A stretch of 38,479 nucleotides of DNA from Comamonadaceae bacterium CG_4_9_14_3_um_filter_60_33 (GCA_002789915.1 PFUD01000181.1:1-38479), one strand, 5' to 3'; positions 27,786 through 38,168 are shown, counted from the first letter of the stretch. Numbers and translations are program-made. Notes: generated from the letters alone by a model not told the origin.

Positions 27786-27831
27786 CGTAAAAGGCGAGGT
27801 GTTATTCAGACTACCGATCAGGCGGTTCATG

Positions 27832-28143
27832 CTAAACCTGATCTCGCGATTTTTCTATTTGTTCTTCGACTTCCTTGGCGCCTTCGGCGTACAGGGCTGC
27901 CTCTTCTGGCGCCAGTTCGTGCAGCAGCCGCAAAAATTCTCCGGCGTGGACGAGTTCTTCGTCGGCAATTTCTGTCAGCACCTGAATCGCCAGCGGATGG
28001 TCGGTGGACTCGGCCAGCTGCGTGTACATCTGGGTGGCTTCGTATTCAGAGGCGACCATGAAACGAATGGCGCGCACCAGTTCCTCGTGGGTGAGTTTTC
28101 TGTCGTTGGCCAATACTGAGAAGGGTGATGAAAATCCGGGCAT
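27832..28143 (-). CDS. Ferritin-like protein with EncFtn-type metal-site spacing
   Basis: A 103-aa two-helix protein: ELVRAIRFMVASEYEATQMYTQLAESTDHP and LAIQVLTEIADEELVHAGEFLRLLHEL, then an acidic third helix. Residues E33, Y40, E63 and H66 reproduce, one number up, the E32/Y39/E62/H65 ferroxidase set known for Rhodospirillum encapsulated ferritin. Such half-ferritins must dimerise to build the di-iron site. No encapsulin shell gene is in the window, and no typical cargo-loading tail is obvious at the C-terminus. A role in iron storage or oxidative-stress defence is likely; dedicated encapsulin cargo is only a possibility. Confidence 0.75.
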   Translation of the reverse strand: MPGFSSPFSVLANDRKLTHEELVRAIRFMVASEYEATQMYTQLAESTDHPLAIQVLTEIADEELVHAGEFLRLLHELAPEEAALYAEGAKEVEEQIEKSRDQV

Positions 28144-28280
28144 GTGTGTTCTCCTGGGTTGGGCGGTAAACCATGGTCAAGCGGTAACCCAACCGTCAAG
28201 CCAGCGAGCCGTGTGTAACCCGCATTGCCATCCTAGAGAATCAGGCGCGTGGCGTCAGTGCGCCGCCCCACATAAGCCGG

Positions 28281-29357
28281 TCAAGCTGGCAGCTTGGCGA
28301 ACTGTTTGCGCGCAAAAGCCCAGATCAAGCGCGAAGCGTCGGGCCCTTTGGGGTCGCTGTAATCCTGGCTGGCAGCGCCACCGCTCCAGGCATGGCCCAG
28401 CCCCTTGATGTCGTAAAGGCTGGCCACCAGCCGACCCCTGGTCTTGTAGTCTGTGACGGTGGCGGCGTGGCGCGCGCCACGCTGCACCACACGCGGCTGG
28501 CCGGGTTTGGCGGCTTCGCGCGTGGCCCACAGTTGTGCCACCGTGCTGCCGTTGCTGGGTGCCACCAGCGGGTCGGCGCTGCCCTGAATCACCAGCAACG
28601 TCGGCAAGTGCTTGCCTGGCAACAGGGGTAACAGTGGCGTGGCCACGCTGTGCCCGCGCATGGCTTTGAGCGCGCCCACCAGAGAATGGGCAATGCCCGG
28701 TGCAACGCCCGAATGCATCGCCACAGCCCGAAACAGCGCCGGGTGGCGAACCGCCAGCAGGGCGGCCATGCTGGCCCCCGCCGACAAACCTGCCAGCGCC
28801 ATGCGCGCCGGCTCAATGGCATGGCGCTGGCACACCTGAAGCATGGTGGCAACGATGGCATCGGCCTCAGACTGGGCTTTGCCCGAATTCGTCCGGTGCC
28901 AGTTCCAGCAGCCTTGCAGGTTGGCCAGTTTGTTTTGTTCAGGGTAAAGCACCGCAAAACCCTCTTTTGCGGCGATCTGGTTCATGCGGGTGCTGGCAGC
29001 AAAGCCTTCGGCCGTTTGGCTGCAGCCATGCAGCATCACCATCAGCGGCATGCGCTCATTGCGCGGCCTGCCGGGCGGCACAAACAGCCAGTAGCGCTGC
29101 GCCCCGGCAATACCGGCCGTGAAGCTGTTGGGCAGTTTGAGGGTCGCGGCGACCTTGGGCCGGACCGCAGTAGTTTTGGCGGGTACGCGTTTGCGTGCTA
29201 CAGGTTTGCGCACCGCAGGTTTGCGTATTACAGGTTTGCTGGGCAGCAAGGCTTGCGTCATCGCTTTGGTGCCAGCGCGCACGGTGCTGCGTGTCAGCGC
29301 TTTGAGCGAGCGCTGAATGGCGCGGCTGAAAATGGTGCTTCTGATTCTTCTTGCCAT
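28281..29357 (-). CDS. PHB depolymerase family esterase
   Basis: A 358-aa alpha/beta hydrolase of the extracellular-type polyhydroxybutyrate depolymerase/feruloyl esterase family. It shows LHGCSQTAEGFA (oxyanion region), the nucleophile S192 in GLSAGASM, the Asp of IQGSADPLVAPSN and the His of GLGHAWSGG. The first 70 residues lack a signal peptide and are instead Arg/Lys-rich, with KPVIRKPAVRKPVARK-type repeats before the catalytic domain starts. A cytoplasmic or granule-bound location is therefore possible. It follows the sugar-dehydrogenase gene by 7 bp without a clear ribosome site, so it may depend on coupling. Confidence 0.88.
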   Translation of the reverse strand: MARRIRSTIFSRAIQRSLKALTRSTVRAGTKAMTQALLPSKPVIRKPAVRKPVARKRVPAKTTAVRPKVAATLKLPNSFTAGIAGAQRYWLFVPPGRPRNERMPLMVMLHGCSQTAEGFAASTRMNQIAAKEGFAVLYPEQNKLANLQGCWNWHRTNSGKAQSEADAIVATMLQVCQRHAIEPARMALAGLSAGASMAALLAVRHPALFRAVAMHSGVAPGIAHSLVGALKAMRGHSVATPLLPLLPGKHLPTLLVIQGSADPLVAPSNGSTVAQLWATREAAKPGQPRVVQRGARHAATVTDYKTRGRLVASLYDIKGLGHAWSGGAASQDYSDPKGPDASRLIWAFARKQFAKLPA

Positions 29358-29364
29358 GGTTTTG

Positions 29365-30705
29365 TTATTTTTTGAGGGCCTGCGCGGCCACGCGCCAGAT
29401 CACGTTACCTACATCATCAGCCACCAGCAAAGCACCCTGGCGGTCAAGCGCTACGCCCACAGGCCGGCCAAAAGCGTCGCCTTTGTCGCTGAGGAAACCG
29501 GTCAGCACATCGACAGGCAAGCCATTGGGCTGGCCGTCTTTGAAGGGGACAAAAATTACCTTGTAGCCGCTGCGCGGACGCCGGTTCCAGGAGCCATGCT
29601 GGCCAATGAACATGCCGTTGGCAAATGCCAAGGGCAGGGTGGTGCCGGCAGAAGACACCAGGCCGAGCGGCGCTGTGTGTGCCCCAAGCGCGTAGTCGGG
29701 CGCAATGGCACGGGCAACCAGCGCCGGTTGTGGCGGGCTAACGCGTGGGTCGACATGCTGGCCGAAATAGCTGTAGGGCCAGCCGTAAAAAGCCCCGTCG
29801 CGCACCGAGGTCAGGTAGTCAGGCACCAGGTCGCTGCCAAGCTCGTCGCGCTCGTTGACCACGGTCCAGAGCGCGCCGCTGTGCGGCTCCCAGGCCAGGC
29901 CATTGGGGTTGCGCAGGCCTGAGGCAAAAACCCGATGGGCACCGCTTTGCAGATCAACTTGCCAAATGGCGGCGCGCCCGGCTTCTACTGCCATGCCACG
30001 TTCAGCCACGTTGCTGTTGGAGCCAACCGTGACAAACAATTTGTTTTGGTCGGGGCTGACGATGATATTTTTGGTCCAGTGGTGGTTGATCAGGCCAGCG
30101 GGCAGGGCGACCACTTGCGTGCCTGCGGCGGTGATGCGTGTGTCACCAGCCGCGTAGGGAAAGCGCAGCACCGCGTCGGTGTTGGCGATGAAAAGATCGT
30201 GGCCCACCAAGGCCATGCCAAAAGGCGAATTGAGTCCGTCGAGCAGCACAGACCGCTGGTCTGCGACGCCATCAGCATCGGTGTCGCGCAGCAGTGTGAT
30301 GCGGTTGGCACTGGGTACGCCTGCGCCGGCCCATTTCATCACCAGGCCGGTCAGCCAGCCCTTGATGCCCTTGGTGCCTTCGCGTTTGGGCGGCGCATTG
30401 GTCTCGGCCACCAGCACATCGCCGTTGGGTAACACATGCAGCCAACGCGGGTGATCCAGGTCGCGGGCGAAGGCGTTCACCGCCATGCCGGGCGCGGCCT
30501 TCGGCATGACGCCACTGGACCAGCCTTTGGCCGGTGCAATGTATACGGTTGGAATCAGGGTTTGTTTGGGTGCTGGCAAAGTGGGCGATGGCCCGGTGCC
30601 GGCAGCAAGCGGCAACATGGCGATGTCACCACATGCCGCCACCGCCAACACGACCAAGCCCAGCAATACGGCGCTTGTGCGCCGTGTGATCAAGCCGTCA
30701 ATCAA
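29365..30705 (-). CDS. PQQ-type sugar/sorbosone dehydrogenase family lipoprotein
   Basis: A 446-aa six-bladed beta-propeller related to soluble glucose dehydrogenase and L-sorbosone dehydrogenase. The N-terminus is a lipoprotein signal with lipobox VAAC. Typical elements are [66 protein letters not shown] and [23 protein letters not shown]. It probably oxidises a sugar or aldehyde in the periplasm with PQQ, but the substrate is unknown. The start is TTG at 30705; a second TTG four codons on is possible. It is 12 bp after the DUF3309 gene and probably in one operon with it. Confidence 0.88.
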   Translation of the reverse strand: MIDGLITRRTSAVLLGLVVLAVAACGDIAMLPLAAGTGPSPTLPAPKQTLIPTVYIAPAKGWSSGVMPKAAPGMAVNAFARDLDHPRWLHVLPNGDVLVAETNAPPKREGTKGIKGWLTGLVMKWAGAGVPSANRITLLRDTDADGVADQRSVLLDGLNSPFGMALVGHDLFIANTDAVLRFPYAAGDTRITAAGTQVVALPAGLINHHWTKNIIVSPDQNKLFVTVGSNSNVAERGMAVEAGRAAIWQVDLQSGAHRVFASGLRNPNGLAWEPHSGALWTVVNERDELGSDLVPDYLTSVRDGAFYGWPYSYFGQHVDPRVSPPQPALVARAIAPDYALGAHTAPLGLVSSAGTTLPLAFANGMFIGQHGSWNRRPRSGYKVIFVPFKDGQPNGLPVDVLTGFLSDKGDAFGRPVGVALDRQGALLVADDVGNVIWRVAAQALKK

Positions 30706-30717
30706 TTGACGCAGGCG

Positions 30718-30876
30718 CTAAATGCGACCCATCAACAGCAGCACGATGATGATGATCACCACCAGGCCAATGCCGCCACTGGGTCCGTAGCCCCAGCTTT
30801 TGCTGTGCGACCAGCTTGGAATAGCACCGATCAACATCAGTATCAATACGATCAATAGTATGGTGCCTAAGCTCAT
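30718..30876 (-). CDS. DUF3309 family small membrane protein
   Basis: A 52-aa protein with two hydrophobic helices, MSLGTILLIVLILMLIGAIP and GGIGLVVIIIIVLLLMG, joined by the conserved polar turn SWSHSKSWGYGPSG. This is the pattern of DUF3309 proteins, widespread in Proteobacteria and of unknown role. The ATG has AGGAG upstream. It sits between the collagen-like lipoprotein and the sugar dehydrogenase on the same strand. Confidence 0.88.
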   Translation of the reverse strand: MSLGTILLIVLILMLIGAIPSWSHSKSWGYGPSGGIGLVVIIIIVLLLMGRI

Positions 30877-30907
30877 GACATTCTCCTAAATGGTCGAAAG
30901 TGTCAAG

Positions 30908-31198
30908 TTACTGGGCAGCAGAAGCGGGCGGCATCACGATGACAGTGGTGTCGCCAGAGCCCGTTTTGCCAGTGGCGCCGGTGTCACCAGTAGCGCCGGT
31001 GTAGCCGGTGCTGCCCGTGGCGCCAGTGGCACCTGTGCCGCCAGTTGCACCCGTGCCGCCTGAGGCGCCGGTGTCACCTGTGGCACCTGTTGCGCCGGCA
31101 GGGCCGGGCACGGGTGTGGGTACAACCACGGTTTCACGGTCACATGCGGCCAAGCCCAGTACGGCGACGAGGGCGAACATTGGTAATGTGTATTTCAT
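30908..31198 (-). CDS. Collagen-like lipoprotein with Gly-X-Thr triplets
   Basis: A 96-aa exported protein. The signal peptide ends in LAAC (Cys19), so it should be lipid-anchored. After a short [11 protein letters not shown] spacer, 17 consecutive Gly-X-Y triplets (residues 32-82) follow, 14 of them with Thr in the third position ([18 protein letters not shown]). A short hydrophobic tail [11 protein letters not shown] ends the protein. Collagen-like triplet stretches trimerise, and Thr-rich ones are often glycosylated in other bacteria (for example BclA). This would make a short surface or periplasmic stalk. Its partner is unknown. AAGGA lies upstream of the ATG. Confidence 0.85.
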   Translation of the reverse strand: MKYTLPMFALVAVLGLAACDRETVVVPTPVPGPAGATGATGDTGASGGTGATGGTGATGATGSTGYTGATGDTGATGKTGSGDTTVIVMPPASAAQ

Positions 31199-31308
31199 TT
31201 GGAATCCTTAAAAAGTAAAAAAAGTGGTTTTCTGCTGGTGAATTGACGCAGTTTGGACAAGCAAAACCCACCACAGCACTAATTTAAGTGATTGCGTGGT
31301 CACCCGTC

Positions 31309-31324
31309 TGTACGACAGCGCACA
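31309..31324. promoter_or_regulatory. Palindromic site 3: TGTACG-ACAG-CGCACA
   Basis: An 11 of 12 match to TGTGCG-N4-CGCACA, in the divergent region between the collagen-like lipoprotein (minus) and the kaiC/kaiB remnant (plus). Site 4 is 58 bp further on. Confidence 0.5.
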
Positions 31325-31366
31325 CATGCCTCGCTGGTGTACTGGTTAATTGGTGGGCATCTCGTT

Positions 31367-31382
31367 GGTGCGTTGGCACACA
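31367..31382. promoter_or_regulatory. Palindromic site 4: GGTGCG-TTGG-CACACA
   Basis: A 10 of 12 match to the palindrome, with the same N4 (TTGG) as site 5. It lies 53 bp before the start of the kaiC/kaiB remnant and about 170 bp before the collagen-like gene. Confidence 0.5.
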
Positions 31383-31435
31383 GACCCGCTTCGGCTTCAG
31401 TGTCCAAATAATGCCAATCAAAAGAGTCAATAGCG

Positions 31436-32064
31436 ATGAAACCTGAGCAAACTAATCCTGCAAATACCTCGAGCAAAATGGCGACCGGAATCGTCGGATT
31501 CGACAAAATCACGGGCGGTGGGCTGCCGCGCAAGCGCACCACACTGCTGATGGGTGGCTCTGGTGCGGGCAAAACCGTGATGGCGCTGCAATTTTTGGTG
31601 CACGGCGCGCGCCATTGCAAAGAACCCGGCATTTTTGTCGCCTTCGAAGAAACCTCGCAGCGCATTGTGGCCAACGCGGCCAGCTTCGGCTGGAAGATGG
31701 AAACTCTGATGCCCAACCGCCCTCTGGCCTGGTCCAGTCGGGCGATTTTTACCTGGGCGGCATGCTGGCGGCGCTGGCCGTCAAGGCCAAAGCCATGCAG
31801 GCGCAGCGCATTGTGCTCGATGCCCTGGACGTGGTGATGGCGCTGGCCAACCTGACGGCGCTGTGCCGTGAATACCTGGTGGGTCGCCATGAGATCGAAG
31901 TGATCGACGTGTTCGAGCAACCCGAGCGCGCGCTGGCAGACGCCATTTACCTCACACCCAAGCTGGTCAAACTGGCGCCGCTGCCGACAAAAACCATTGT
32001 GGGCACCCTGAGCCACACTCAAACCGTGTTGCAGGCCCTGGGGCTACAGGACCGCACGCCGTGA
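31436..32064 (+). pseudogene. Collapsed kaiC-kaiB remnant
   Basis: The first frame (from ATG 31436) is the start of a KaiC/RecA-like ATPase: TGIVGFDKITGGGLPRKRTTLLMGGSGAGKTVMALQFLVHGARH with Walker A GGSGAGKT, and the catalytic glutamates of VAFEETSQRI. It runs out of frame after FGWKMETL near 31708. The +2 frame then continues KaiC as DAQPPSGLVQSGDFYLGGMLAALAVKAKAM and Walker B RIVLDALDVV. It passes directly into a KaiB-like C-terminal part, ANLTALCREYLVGRHEIEVIDVF...LIGTLS-type, ending at 32064. Missing are the rest of the first KaiC domain, the entire second domain and the KaiB N-terminus. The last four bases overlap the next gene as GTGA. Confidence 0.8.
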
Positions 32065-34462
32065 AGCCGCAACAATTTGCCGCGGCGCAGCACCCGAATG
32101 AAGAAGTTGCAGCACTCATCAAGCTGCTGCATGACACCGGGCGGCGCCTGGAAGACCTGACAGCCGGCGAGGTGGATGCCGTGATGGACCGGCGCGGCCG
32201 CATGGTGTTGTTGCGCCGCGCGCAGGACCACATGCGCCAAAACGAGGCCGCCAAGCAGGCCGCCATCCTGAACGCCTTGCCAGCACACATCGCCTTGCTT
32301 GATGCGCGGGGCTACATCATTTCGGTCAATCAGGCGTGGCGGGAATTTGCCGATAGCAACGAACTGCAAGCCTTGGCGCACGCTATTGGCGGCAACTACC
32401 TCAAAGTGTGCGACAACGCGCAGGGCGACGGCGCTGTTCAAGCGCAGCAGGTGGCCGCGGGCATTCGCACCGTCTTGACGGGCACGTTAGAAAAATTTTC
32501 ACTCGAATACCCCTGTCATTCGCCCACCGAGAAGCGCTGGTTCTTGATGAAGGTGACACCGCTGACGGATCAGTTGCCGCATGGTGCCGTTGTCATGCAC
32601 ATCAATATCACCGAAAGCAAGTTGGCCCAATACACGATCAAGCGGCTTAACCGCGTGCATGCGGTGCTCAGCGGCATCAATGCGCTGATTGTTCGTGTGC
32701 GCCACCGTGACGAGTTGTTTAGGGACGCCTGCCGCGTGGCGGTCGATGCCGGTGGTTTTCGCATGGCCATGATTGCGATTGCGGACCCTGCCACCAAGCG
32801 TCTGGTGCCGATTGCCACGCAGGGCAAAAATAAGGCGCTGCTGAACGCTGTCGAAAATATCTTGTCCTCTGCTGATAAGGCTCCCAAAACCATGGGCGTG
32901 CGTGCGATGCGCGAAAAGCGGGCCATCGTGTCCAACGATTCGCAAAACGACCATCAGGTGCTTCTTCGCAAAAAATACGCCGACTTAGGTGTTTTGTCGA
33001 TGGCTGTGCTGCCGTTGATGGTGGCCAATGAAGCCGTCGGCGTGCTCGCGCTGTACGCCAGTGAAGTCGGCTTTTTTCAGGCAGAAGAGATGGCGCTGCT
33101 CACCGAACTGGCCAACGACATCGCGTTCGCCGTGGATCACCTCGACAAGCAAGAGCGGCTCAGTTACCTCGCCTACTACGATGCGCTCACCGGCCTGGCC
33201 AACCGCAGCCTGTTTCTGGAACGGGTGGCGCAATTCATGCGCGGCGCGGAAAGTGACGGGCACCAGCTTGCGTTGTTTGTGATTGATCTGGAGCGTTTCA
33301 AAAATATCAACGACAACCTTGGCCGGGCGGTGGGCGACGAATTGCTGCGCCAGGTAGCGCAGTCACTGACGCACAACGCCGCGGGTGACGTGAATCTGTT
33401 GGCGCGGGTGGGCCCTGACCATTTCGCCGTGGTGATGCCGGTCGTCAGGCCGCAGGGCCATTTGACGCGGTTGATCGAGAGATGGATTGACACTTTGCTG
33501 AAACAGCCGTTTCGCCTGAATGACACCGTGTTCCGGGTCTTCGTGAAGGTGGGCGTGGCTATTTTTCCGAATGACGGCGCTGATGCCGACACCTTGTTCA
33601 AGCATGCCGAGGCTGCGCTCAAAAAAGCCAAGGCGAGCGGTCAACGCTACTTGTTCTACACGCCGTCGATGACCGTGTCGGGCCTGGCCAATCTGACGCT
33701 GGAAAACCAGTTGCGCCAGGCCCTCGACAACGAAGAATTCGTGCTTTTCTACCAGCCCAAGGTGAACCTGGCAAGTGGCAAGCTGACCAGCGCCGAGGCC
33801 TTGATCCGCTGGAACGATCCGCGCACCGGCCTGGTGCCGCCGGACCAATTCATTCCTCTGCTGGAACAGACCGGCTTGATCCATGAAGCGGGTCGATGGG
33901 CTATGCGCCAGGCCATTAAGGACTACCGGCGCTGGCGCACTGCCGGCTTGCCTGCTGTGCCCATTGCCGTCAATGTGTCACCGCTGCAGTTGCGCAGTAG
34001 CAGCTTTATCGCCGAAGTTGGGCAGGCGATTGGTGGGGACGACCAGGCGGCGGCCGGGCTGGAGCTGGAGATTACCGAGAGCCTGATCATGGAAAACGTG
34101 CAGCTCAGCATCGCCAGCCTGCGCTCACTTCAGGATATGGGGATTAGCATTGCCATCGACGACTTTGGCACCGGGTTTTCGTCACTGAGCTACTTGGCAA
34201 AATTTCCGATTGATGCGCTCAAGATCGACCGCTCCTTTGTGATCGAGATGACGAACTCGCCCGAGGGTCTGGCCCTGGTGGCTACGATCATTAACCTGGC
34301 GCACACGCTCAAGCTCAAGGTGATTGCCGAGGGCGTTGAGACCGAGGAGCAGGCAGCGATGCTGCGCTCACTTGCATGCGACGAAATGCAGGGTTATTTG
34401 TTTAGCAGGCCGGTGCCCGCTGAAGTTTTCGAGACCAAATTCCTGAACTCGCCAGCCAACCA

Positions 34463-34466
<4 letters not shown>
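32061..34466 (+). CDS. PAS-GAF-GGDEF-EAL protein, GGDEF degenerate (probable c-di-GMP phosphodiesterase)
   Basis: An 801-aa cytoplasmic signalling protein. A PAS domain (about 65-190) is followed by GAF (about 205-355), GGDEF (about 362-530) and EAL (about 540-795). The GGDEF signature is GPDHF (451-455), so cyclase activity is probably lost. The EAL domain keeps EAL (579-581), VNVSPLQLR, LEITESLIMEN, IDDFGTGFSSLSYL, KIDRSF and EGVETEEQ, so cyclic-di-GMP hydrolysis is expected. The start is GTG, overlapping the stop of the kaiB remnant by four bases (GTGA). This suggests the gene was translated together with kaiB before the collapse. Its stop shares TTAA with fumC. Confidence 0.92.
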
Positions 34467-35827
<1,361 letters not shown>

Positions 35828-35862
35828 GATGGGTGGCCCTCGATCAGACAAGTGGACACGGT

Positions 35863-36177
35863 TTACTGCGTGGCTTTTTGGGAGGCATTGGGTGCCGTCG
35901 TGGAGTGGTCATTGGCCTGGCTGGGCAGGGGCATGGCGGTTGACTCCTGCGCCTTGCTAAGGTCCGATTCGTCGGCCGCGGCGCTTGCCGCGGATTCGCT
36001 GGTGGGCGCAGCCGGCACGGTGCCGACCAGGGTTGTTTGTCCGGCGGTGTCGGAGGCAGACGCCGCCGGCAAATCCACGGCGGGCGTTGGCTCAACCTTG
36101 TCTGAGCAGCTGGCCAGCAGCGTTGCGGCAAGCAAGACGGCGGCCAAGGTGCTGTGGGTAAGGTGTGCGTGTTTCAT
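35863..36177 (-). CDS. Small Ala/Ser/Thr-rich lipoprotein
   Basis: A 104-aa protein with a lipoprotein signal ending in LLASC and a low-complexity mature part rich in Ala, Ser, Thr, Asp and Pro without predicted fold. No family is recognised. It probably forms a flexible envelope tether. It lies between fumC and the alpha/beta hydrolase on the same strand. Confidence 0.65.
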   Translation of the reverse strand: MKHAHLTHSTLAAVLLAATLLASCSDKVEPTPAVDLPAASASDTAGQTTLVGTVPAAPTSESAASAAADESDLSKAQESTAMPLPSQANDHSTTAPNASQKATQ

Positions 36178-36213
36178 GGGAACTCCTGATGGTTTGGTTC
36201 CGGCTCGTCCGGC

Positions 36214-37035
36214 TTAGGGTTTGAGGAAGTCGAGCAGGTCAGTGGTCAGCCGCGCCTTGTGCGTGGCAAACAGGCCGTGCGGTGCGCCCTTGTATTCAAG
36301 CAGCGTGGCCTTAGCAATGCCTTTGGCGGTGAGCCGGCTGGATGCCTCGATGGGCACCACCTGGTCGTTGGTGCCGTGAATGATGAGCGTCGGCACATTG
36401 AAGGCGGCCAGCTCGGGGCGGAAATCGGTCGTGGTGAATGACCTGGCGCAGGCCAGCGTGGCCTCCAGGCTGGCTTGCATCGACACGTTGCGCGCCCATT
36501 CCAGCAGTTGCGGGCTGACGGGTTGCGCGTCGGCGGTGACACCAAAAAATTTCTCAAAAAACCCTGCCAGAAATTTTGGTCGGTCGTCCTTGATGGCTTG
36601 CGCCGTCTTGTCAAACGCGGCCTGCTCCGCGCCCAGCGGGTTGTCAGCCGTTTTCAGGCGAAAGGGCAGGCTGGCCGATACCAGCACCGCCTTGGCCACC
36701 GACTCTCCGCCGTGGCGCGACATGTAGCGGGCCACTTCGCCGCCGCCCATTGAGAAGCCGACAAGGACGACATCCTTGCGCCCGGCGTAAGCGATCACGG
36801 CTGCCAGGTCGTCAGCCAGGGTGTCGTAGTCGTAGCCGCTCCAGGCTTGCGTTGAGCGGCCAAAGCCGCGCCGGTCGTAGGCAATGGCGCGGTAACCCGC
36901 GTTGGCAAGTGCCATTGCCTGGTCGTCCCAGGTGTCGGACGAGAGCGGCCAGCCGTGGATCAGGATCACGGGTTGCCCCGTGCCCCAATCCTTGACGTAA
37001 AGCTCGGTTTGGTGGGCAGTGATGATGGGTGGCAT
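36214..37035 (-). CDS. Alpha/beta hydrolase (non-heme chloroperoxidase/esterase type)
   Basis: A 273-aa cofactor-free hydrolase of the group that includes bacterial non-heme haloperoxidases and aryl esterases. It shows IHGWPLSSDTWDDQ (oxyanion turn), YDRRGFGRST, nucleophile S95 in GFSMGGGEVARY, the Asp of HGTNDQVVPIEAS and the His of GAPHGLFATH. There is no signal peptide, so it is cytoplasmic. The physiological substrate cannot be told from the sequence. The start is preceded by AAGGAG. Confidence 0.93.
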   Translation of the reverse strand: MPPIITAHQTELYVKDWGTGQPVILIHGWPLSSDTWDDQAMALANAGYRAIAYDRRGFGRSTQAWSGYDYDTLADDLAAVIAYAGRKDVVLVGFSMGGGEVARYMSRHGGESVAKAVLVSASLPFRLKTADNPLGAEQAAFDKTAQAIKDDRPKFLAGFFEKFFGVTADAQPVSPQLLEWARNVSMQASLEATLACARSFTTTDFRPELAAFNVPTLIIHGTNDQVVPIEASSRLTAKGIAKATLLEYKGAPHGLFATHKARLTTDLLDFLKP

Positions 37036-37074
37036 GGTGGCTCCTTGAATGAAGTGGTGTCGGGTTGAAAAAAC

Positions 37075-37578
37075 CTATTGCGCGCTGTTGTGGCGCTCGG
37101 CGCGCGCAGCCAGCAAAACCTCTGGCGCAGCACTGGCCAGGGCATCTGCCGGTGAACGGCCAGCCAGCCAGGTGTTGGGCACCGAAAACCACTGCGCCAA
37201 ATCGCTATCGTTGAAAACCGTCACCAGCTCGGCCAGGATGTCTTCAAAGCCTGGCAGCAGGGTCATGGTGCTACGGTTGAACTGAACCATGGGCAACCAG
37301 AGGGTTGACCCCCAATCAAAGCAGATCACTTTTCTGTTCTGAATCCAGTGCGCCAGCCGACGGGTGCCACTGAGGCCGTGACCATGCCACAGGCTGGCCA
37401 GTTCCGGCAAGCGCATCAGGCCACCGCTTTCGCGGTAAGCGTCGAGCATTTCGATGAACTGCCTGTCTGGTGGGCCGATCTGCGGCTGGTGCGCAAAGGG
37501 GTGGTACGCATTGGCGTTGGAACGCAACGCATGGCCCAGTGCGCTAATGTCTTCGGGCGGGGCCGTGGCGGTGTGCAT
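37075..37578 (-). CDS. Hypothetical protein with MbcA/ParS-like C-terminus
   Basis: A 167-aa soluble protein of no firm family. The N-terminal half has YHPFAHQPQIGPPDRQFIEMLDAYRESGGLMRLPELA. The last 60 residues (ELVTVFNDSDLAQWFSVPNTWLAGRSPADALASAAPEVLLAARAER) resemble the toxin-binding domain of Xre/MbcA/ParS antitoxins. No RES or other partner toxin is adjacent, so a toxin-antitoxin role is only a possibility. The whole may be a stand-alone DNA- or protein-binding regulator. Confidence 0.55.
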   Translation of the reverse strand: MHTATAPPEDISALGHALRSNANAYHPFAHQPQIGPPDRQFIEMLDAYRESGGLMRLPELASLWHGHGLSGTRRLAHWIQNRKVICFDWGSTLWLPMVQFNRSTMTLLPGFEDILAELVTVFNDSDLAQWFSVPNTWLAGRSPADALASAAPEVLLAARAERHNSAQ

Positions 37579-37602
37579 GCTAGCTCCTGAGCGTTGCCGG
37601 GT

Positions 37603-37986
37603 TTAGTTCTTGCCGTACTTGGCTTTGGCGGCTGCCACGCAATTGGTCTTGGCATCACCGGTCATGGCGTCACATTTCTCGATGGCAAGCTCGTAGCTGG
37701 CGTCCATCTTTTCTTCGGTGGCTTCTTTTTTGGCTTCACCGATTTGTTTGTTCATCTTGGCGTCTGCCAGTGCCTTGGTCTGTGCGGCCTTGGCTTCTTC
37801 AATGCAGACATCATTGGCGTTGTCTTTCAGTGCGTCGCAGGCCTTTTTGTCGGCTTTGTATTCGGCGCTGATGCGGGTTTTTCCTACGTTGTAGTCAGCC
37901 TTGGGCAGGGTGGCAGCCTGGGCCACCGAGAACGACAGCAGGGCAGCCACGATGAACGAAGTTTTGAAGGCGCGAGAGATGTTCAT
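37603..37986 (-). CDS. Small secreted Ala/Lys-rich protein
   Basis: A 127-aa exported protein: signal peptide SFIVAALLSFSVAQA, then a helical Ala/Lys/Asp-rich mature part with four cysteines (in KKACDALK, NDVCIEEAK, IEKCDAM and KTNCVAA), spaced as two pairs that could form disulfides. Proteins of this type are found in Burkholderiales genomes without known function. AAGGATC precedes the ATG. The divergent PAS protein starts about 230 bp away. Confidence 0.75.
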   Translation of the reverse strand: MNISRAFKTSFIVAALLSFSVAQAATLPKADYNVGKTRISAEYKADKKACDALKDNANDVCIEEAKAAQTKALADAKMNKQIGEAKKEATEEKMDASYELAIEKCDAMTGDAKTNCVAAAKAKYGKN

Positions 37987-38107
37987 GGTGATCCTTTTGT
38001 GAATGCCATCAATAAGGAGGGAAAAGCAGGTCCCTCGCCCTCACGCAGGACCAAATGGCCGCGTCATGTGACATGCCCGGACCATACGCAGGCCCGAACC
38101 CCTGGTC

Positions 38108-38132
38108 TGTGCGATGGCGAACCTATCGCCAT
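38108..38132. promoter_or_regulatory. Palindromic site 6 overlapping an ATGGCGA/TCGCCAT hairpin
   Basis: TGTGCG-ATGG-CGAACC (38108-38123) is a weaker copy of the palindrome (10 of 12). It overlaps a perfect 7-bp inverted repeat, ATGGCGA (38114-38120) and TCGCCAT (38126-38132). It lies in the divergent region between the secreted protein and the PAS protein. Nothing else was recognised in 37987-38107. Confidence 0.4.
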
Positions 38133-38168
38133 ATGAGGTTTTTGCCCTTGGCGTGGTGCTGCCTGATG

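Noticed and set aside
30697-30710. GTCAAT-CA-ATTGAC palindrome at the start of the sugar-dehydrogenase gene
   Set aside because: Only 6-bp arms, overlapping the start codon of the gene; not distinguishable from chance.
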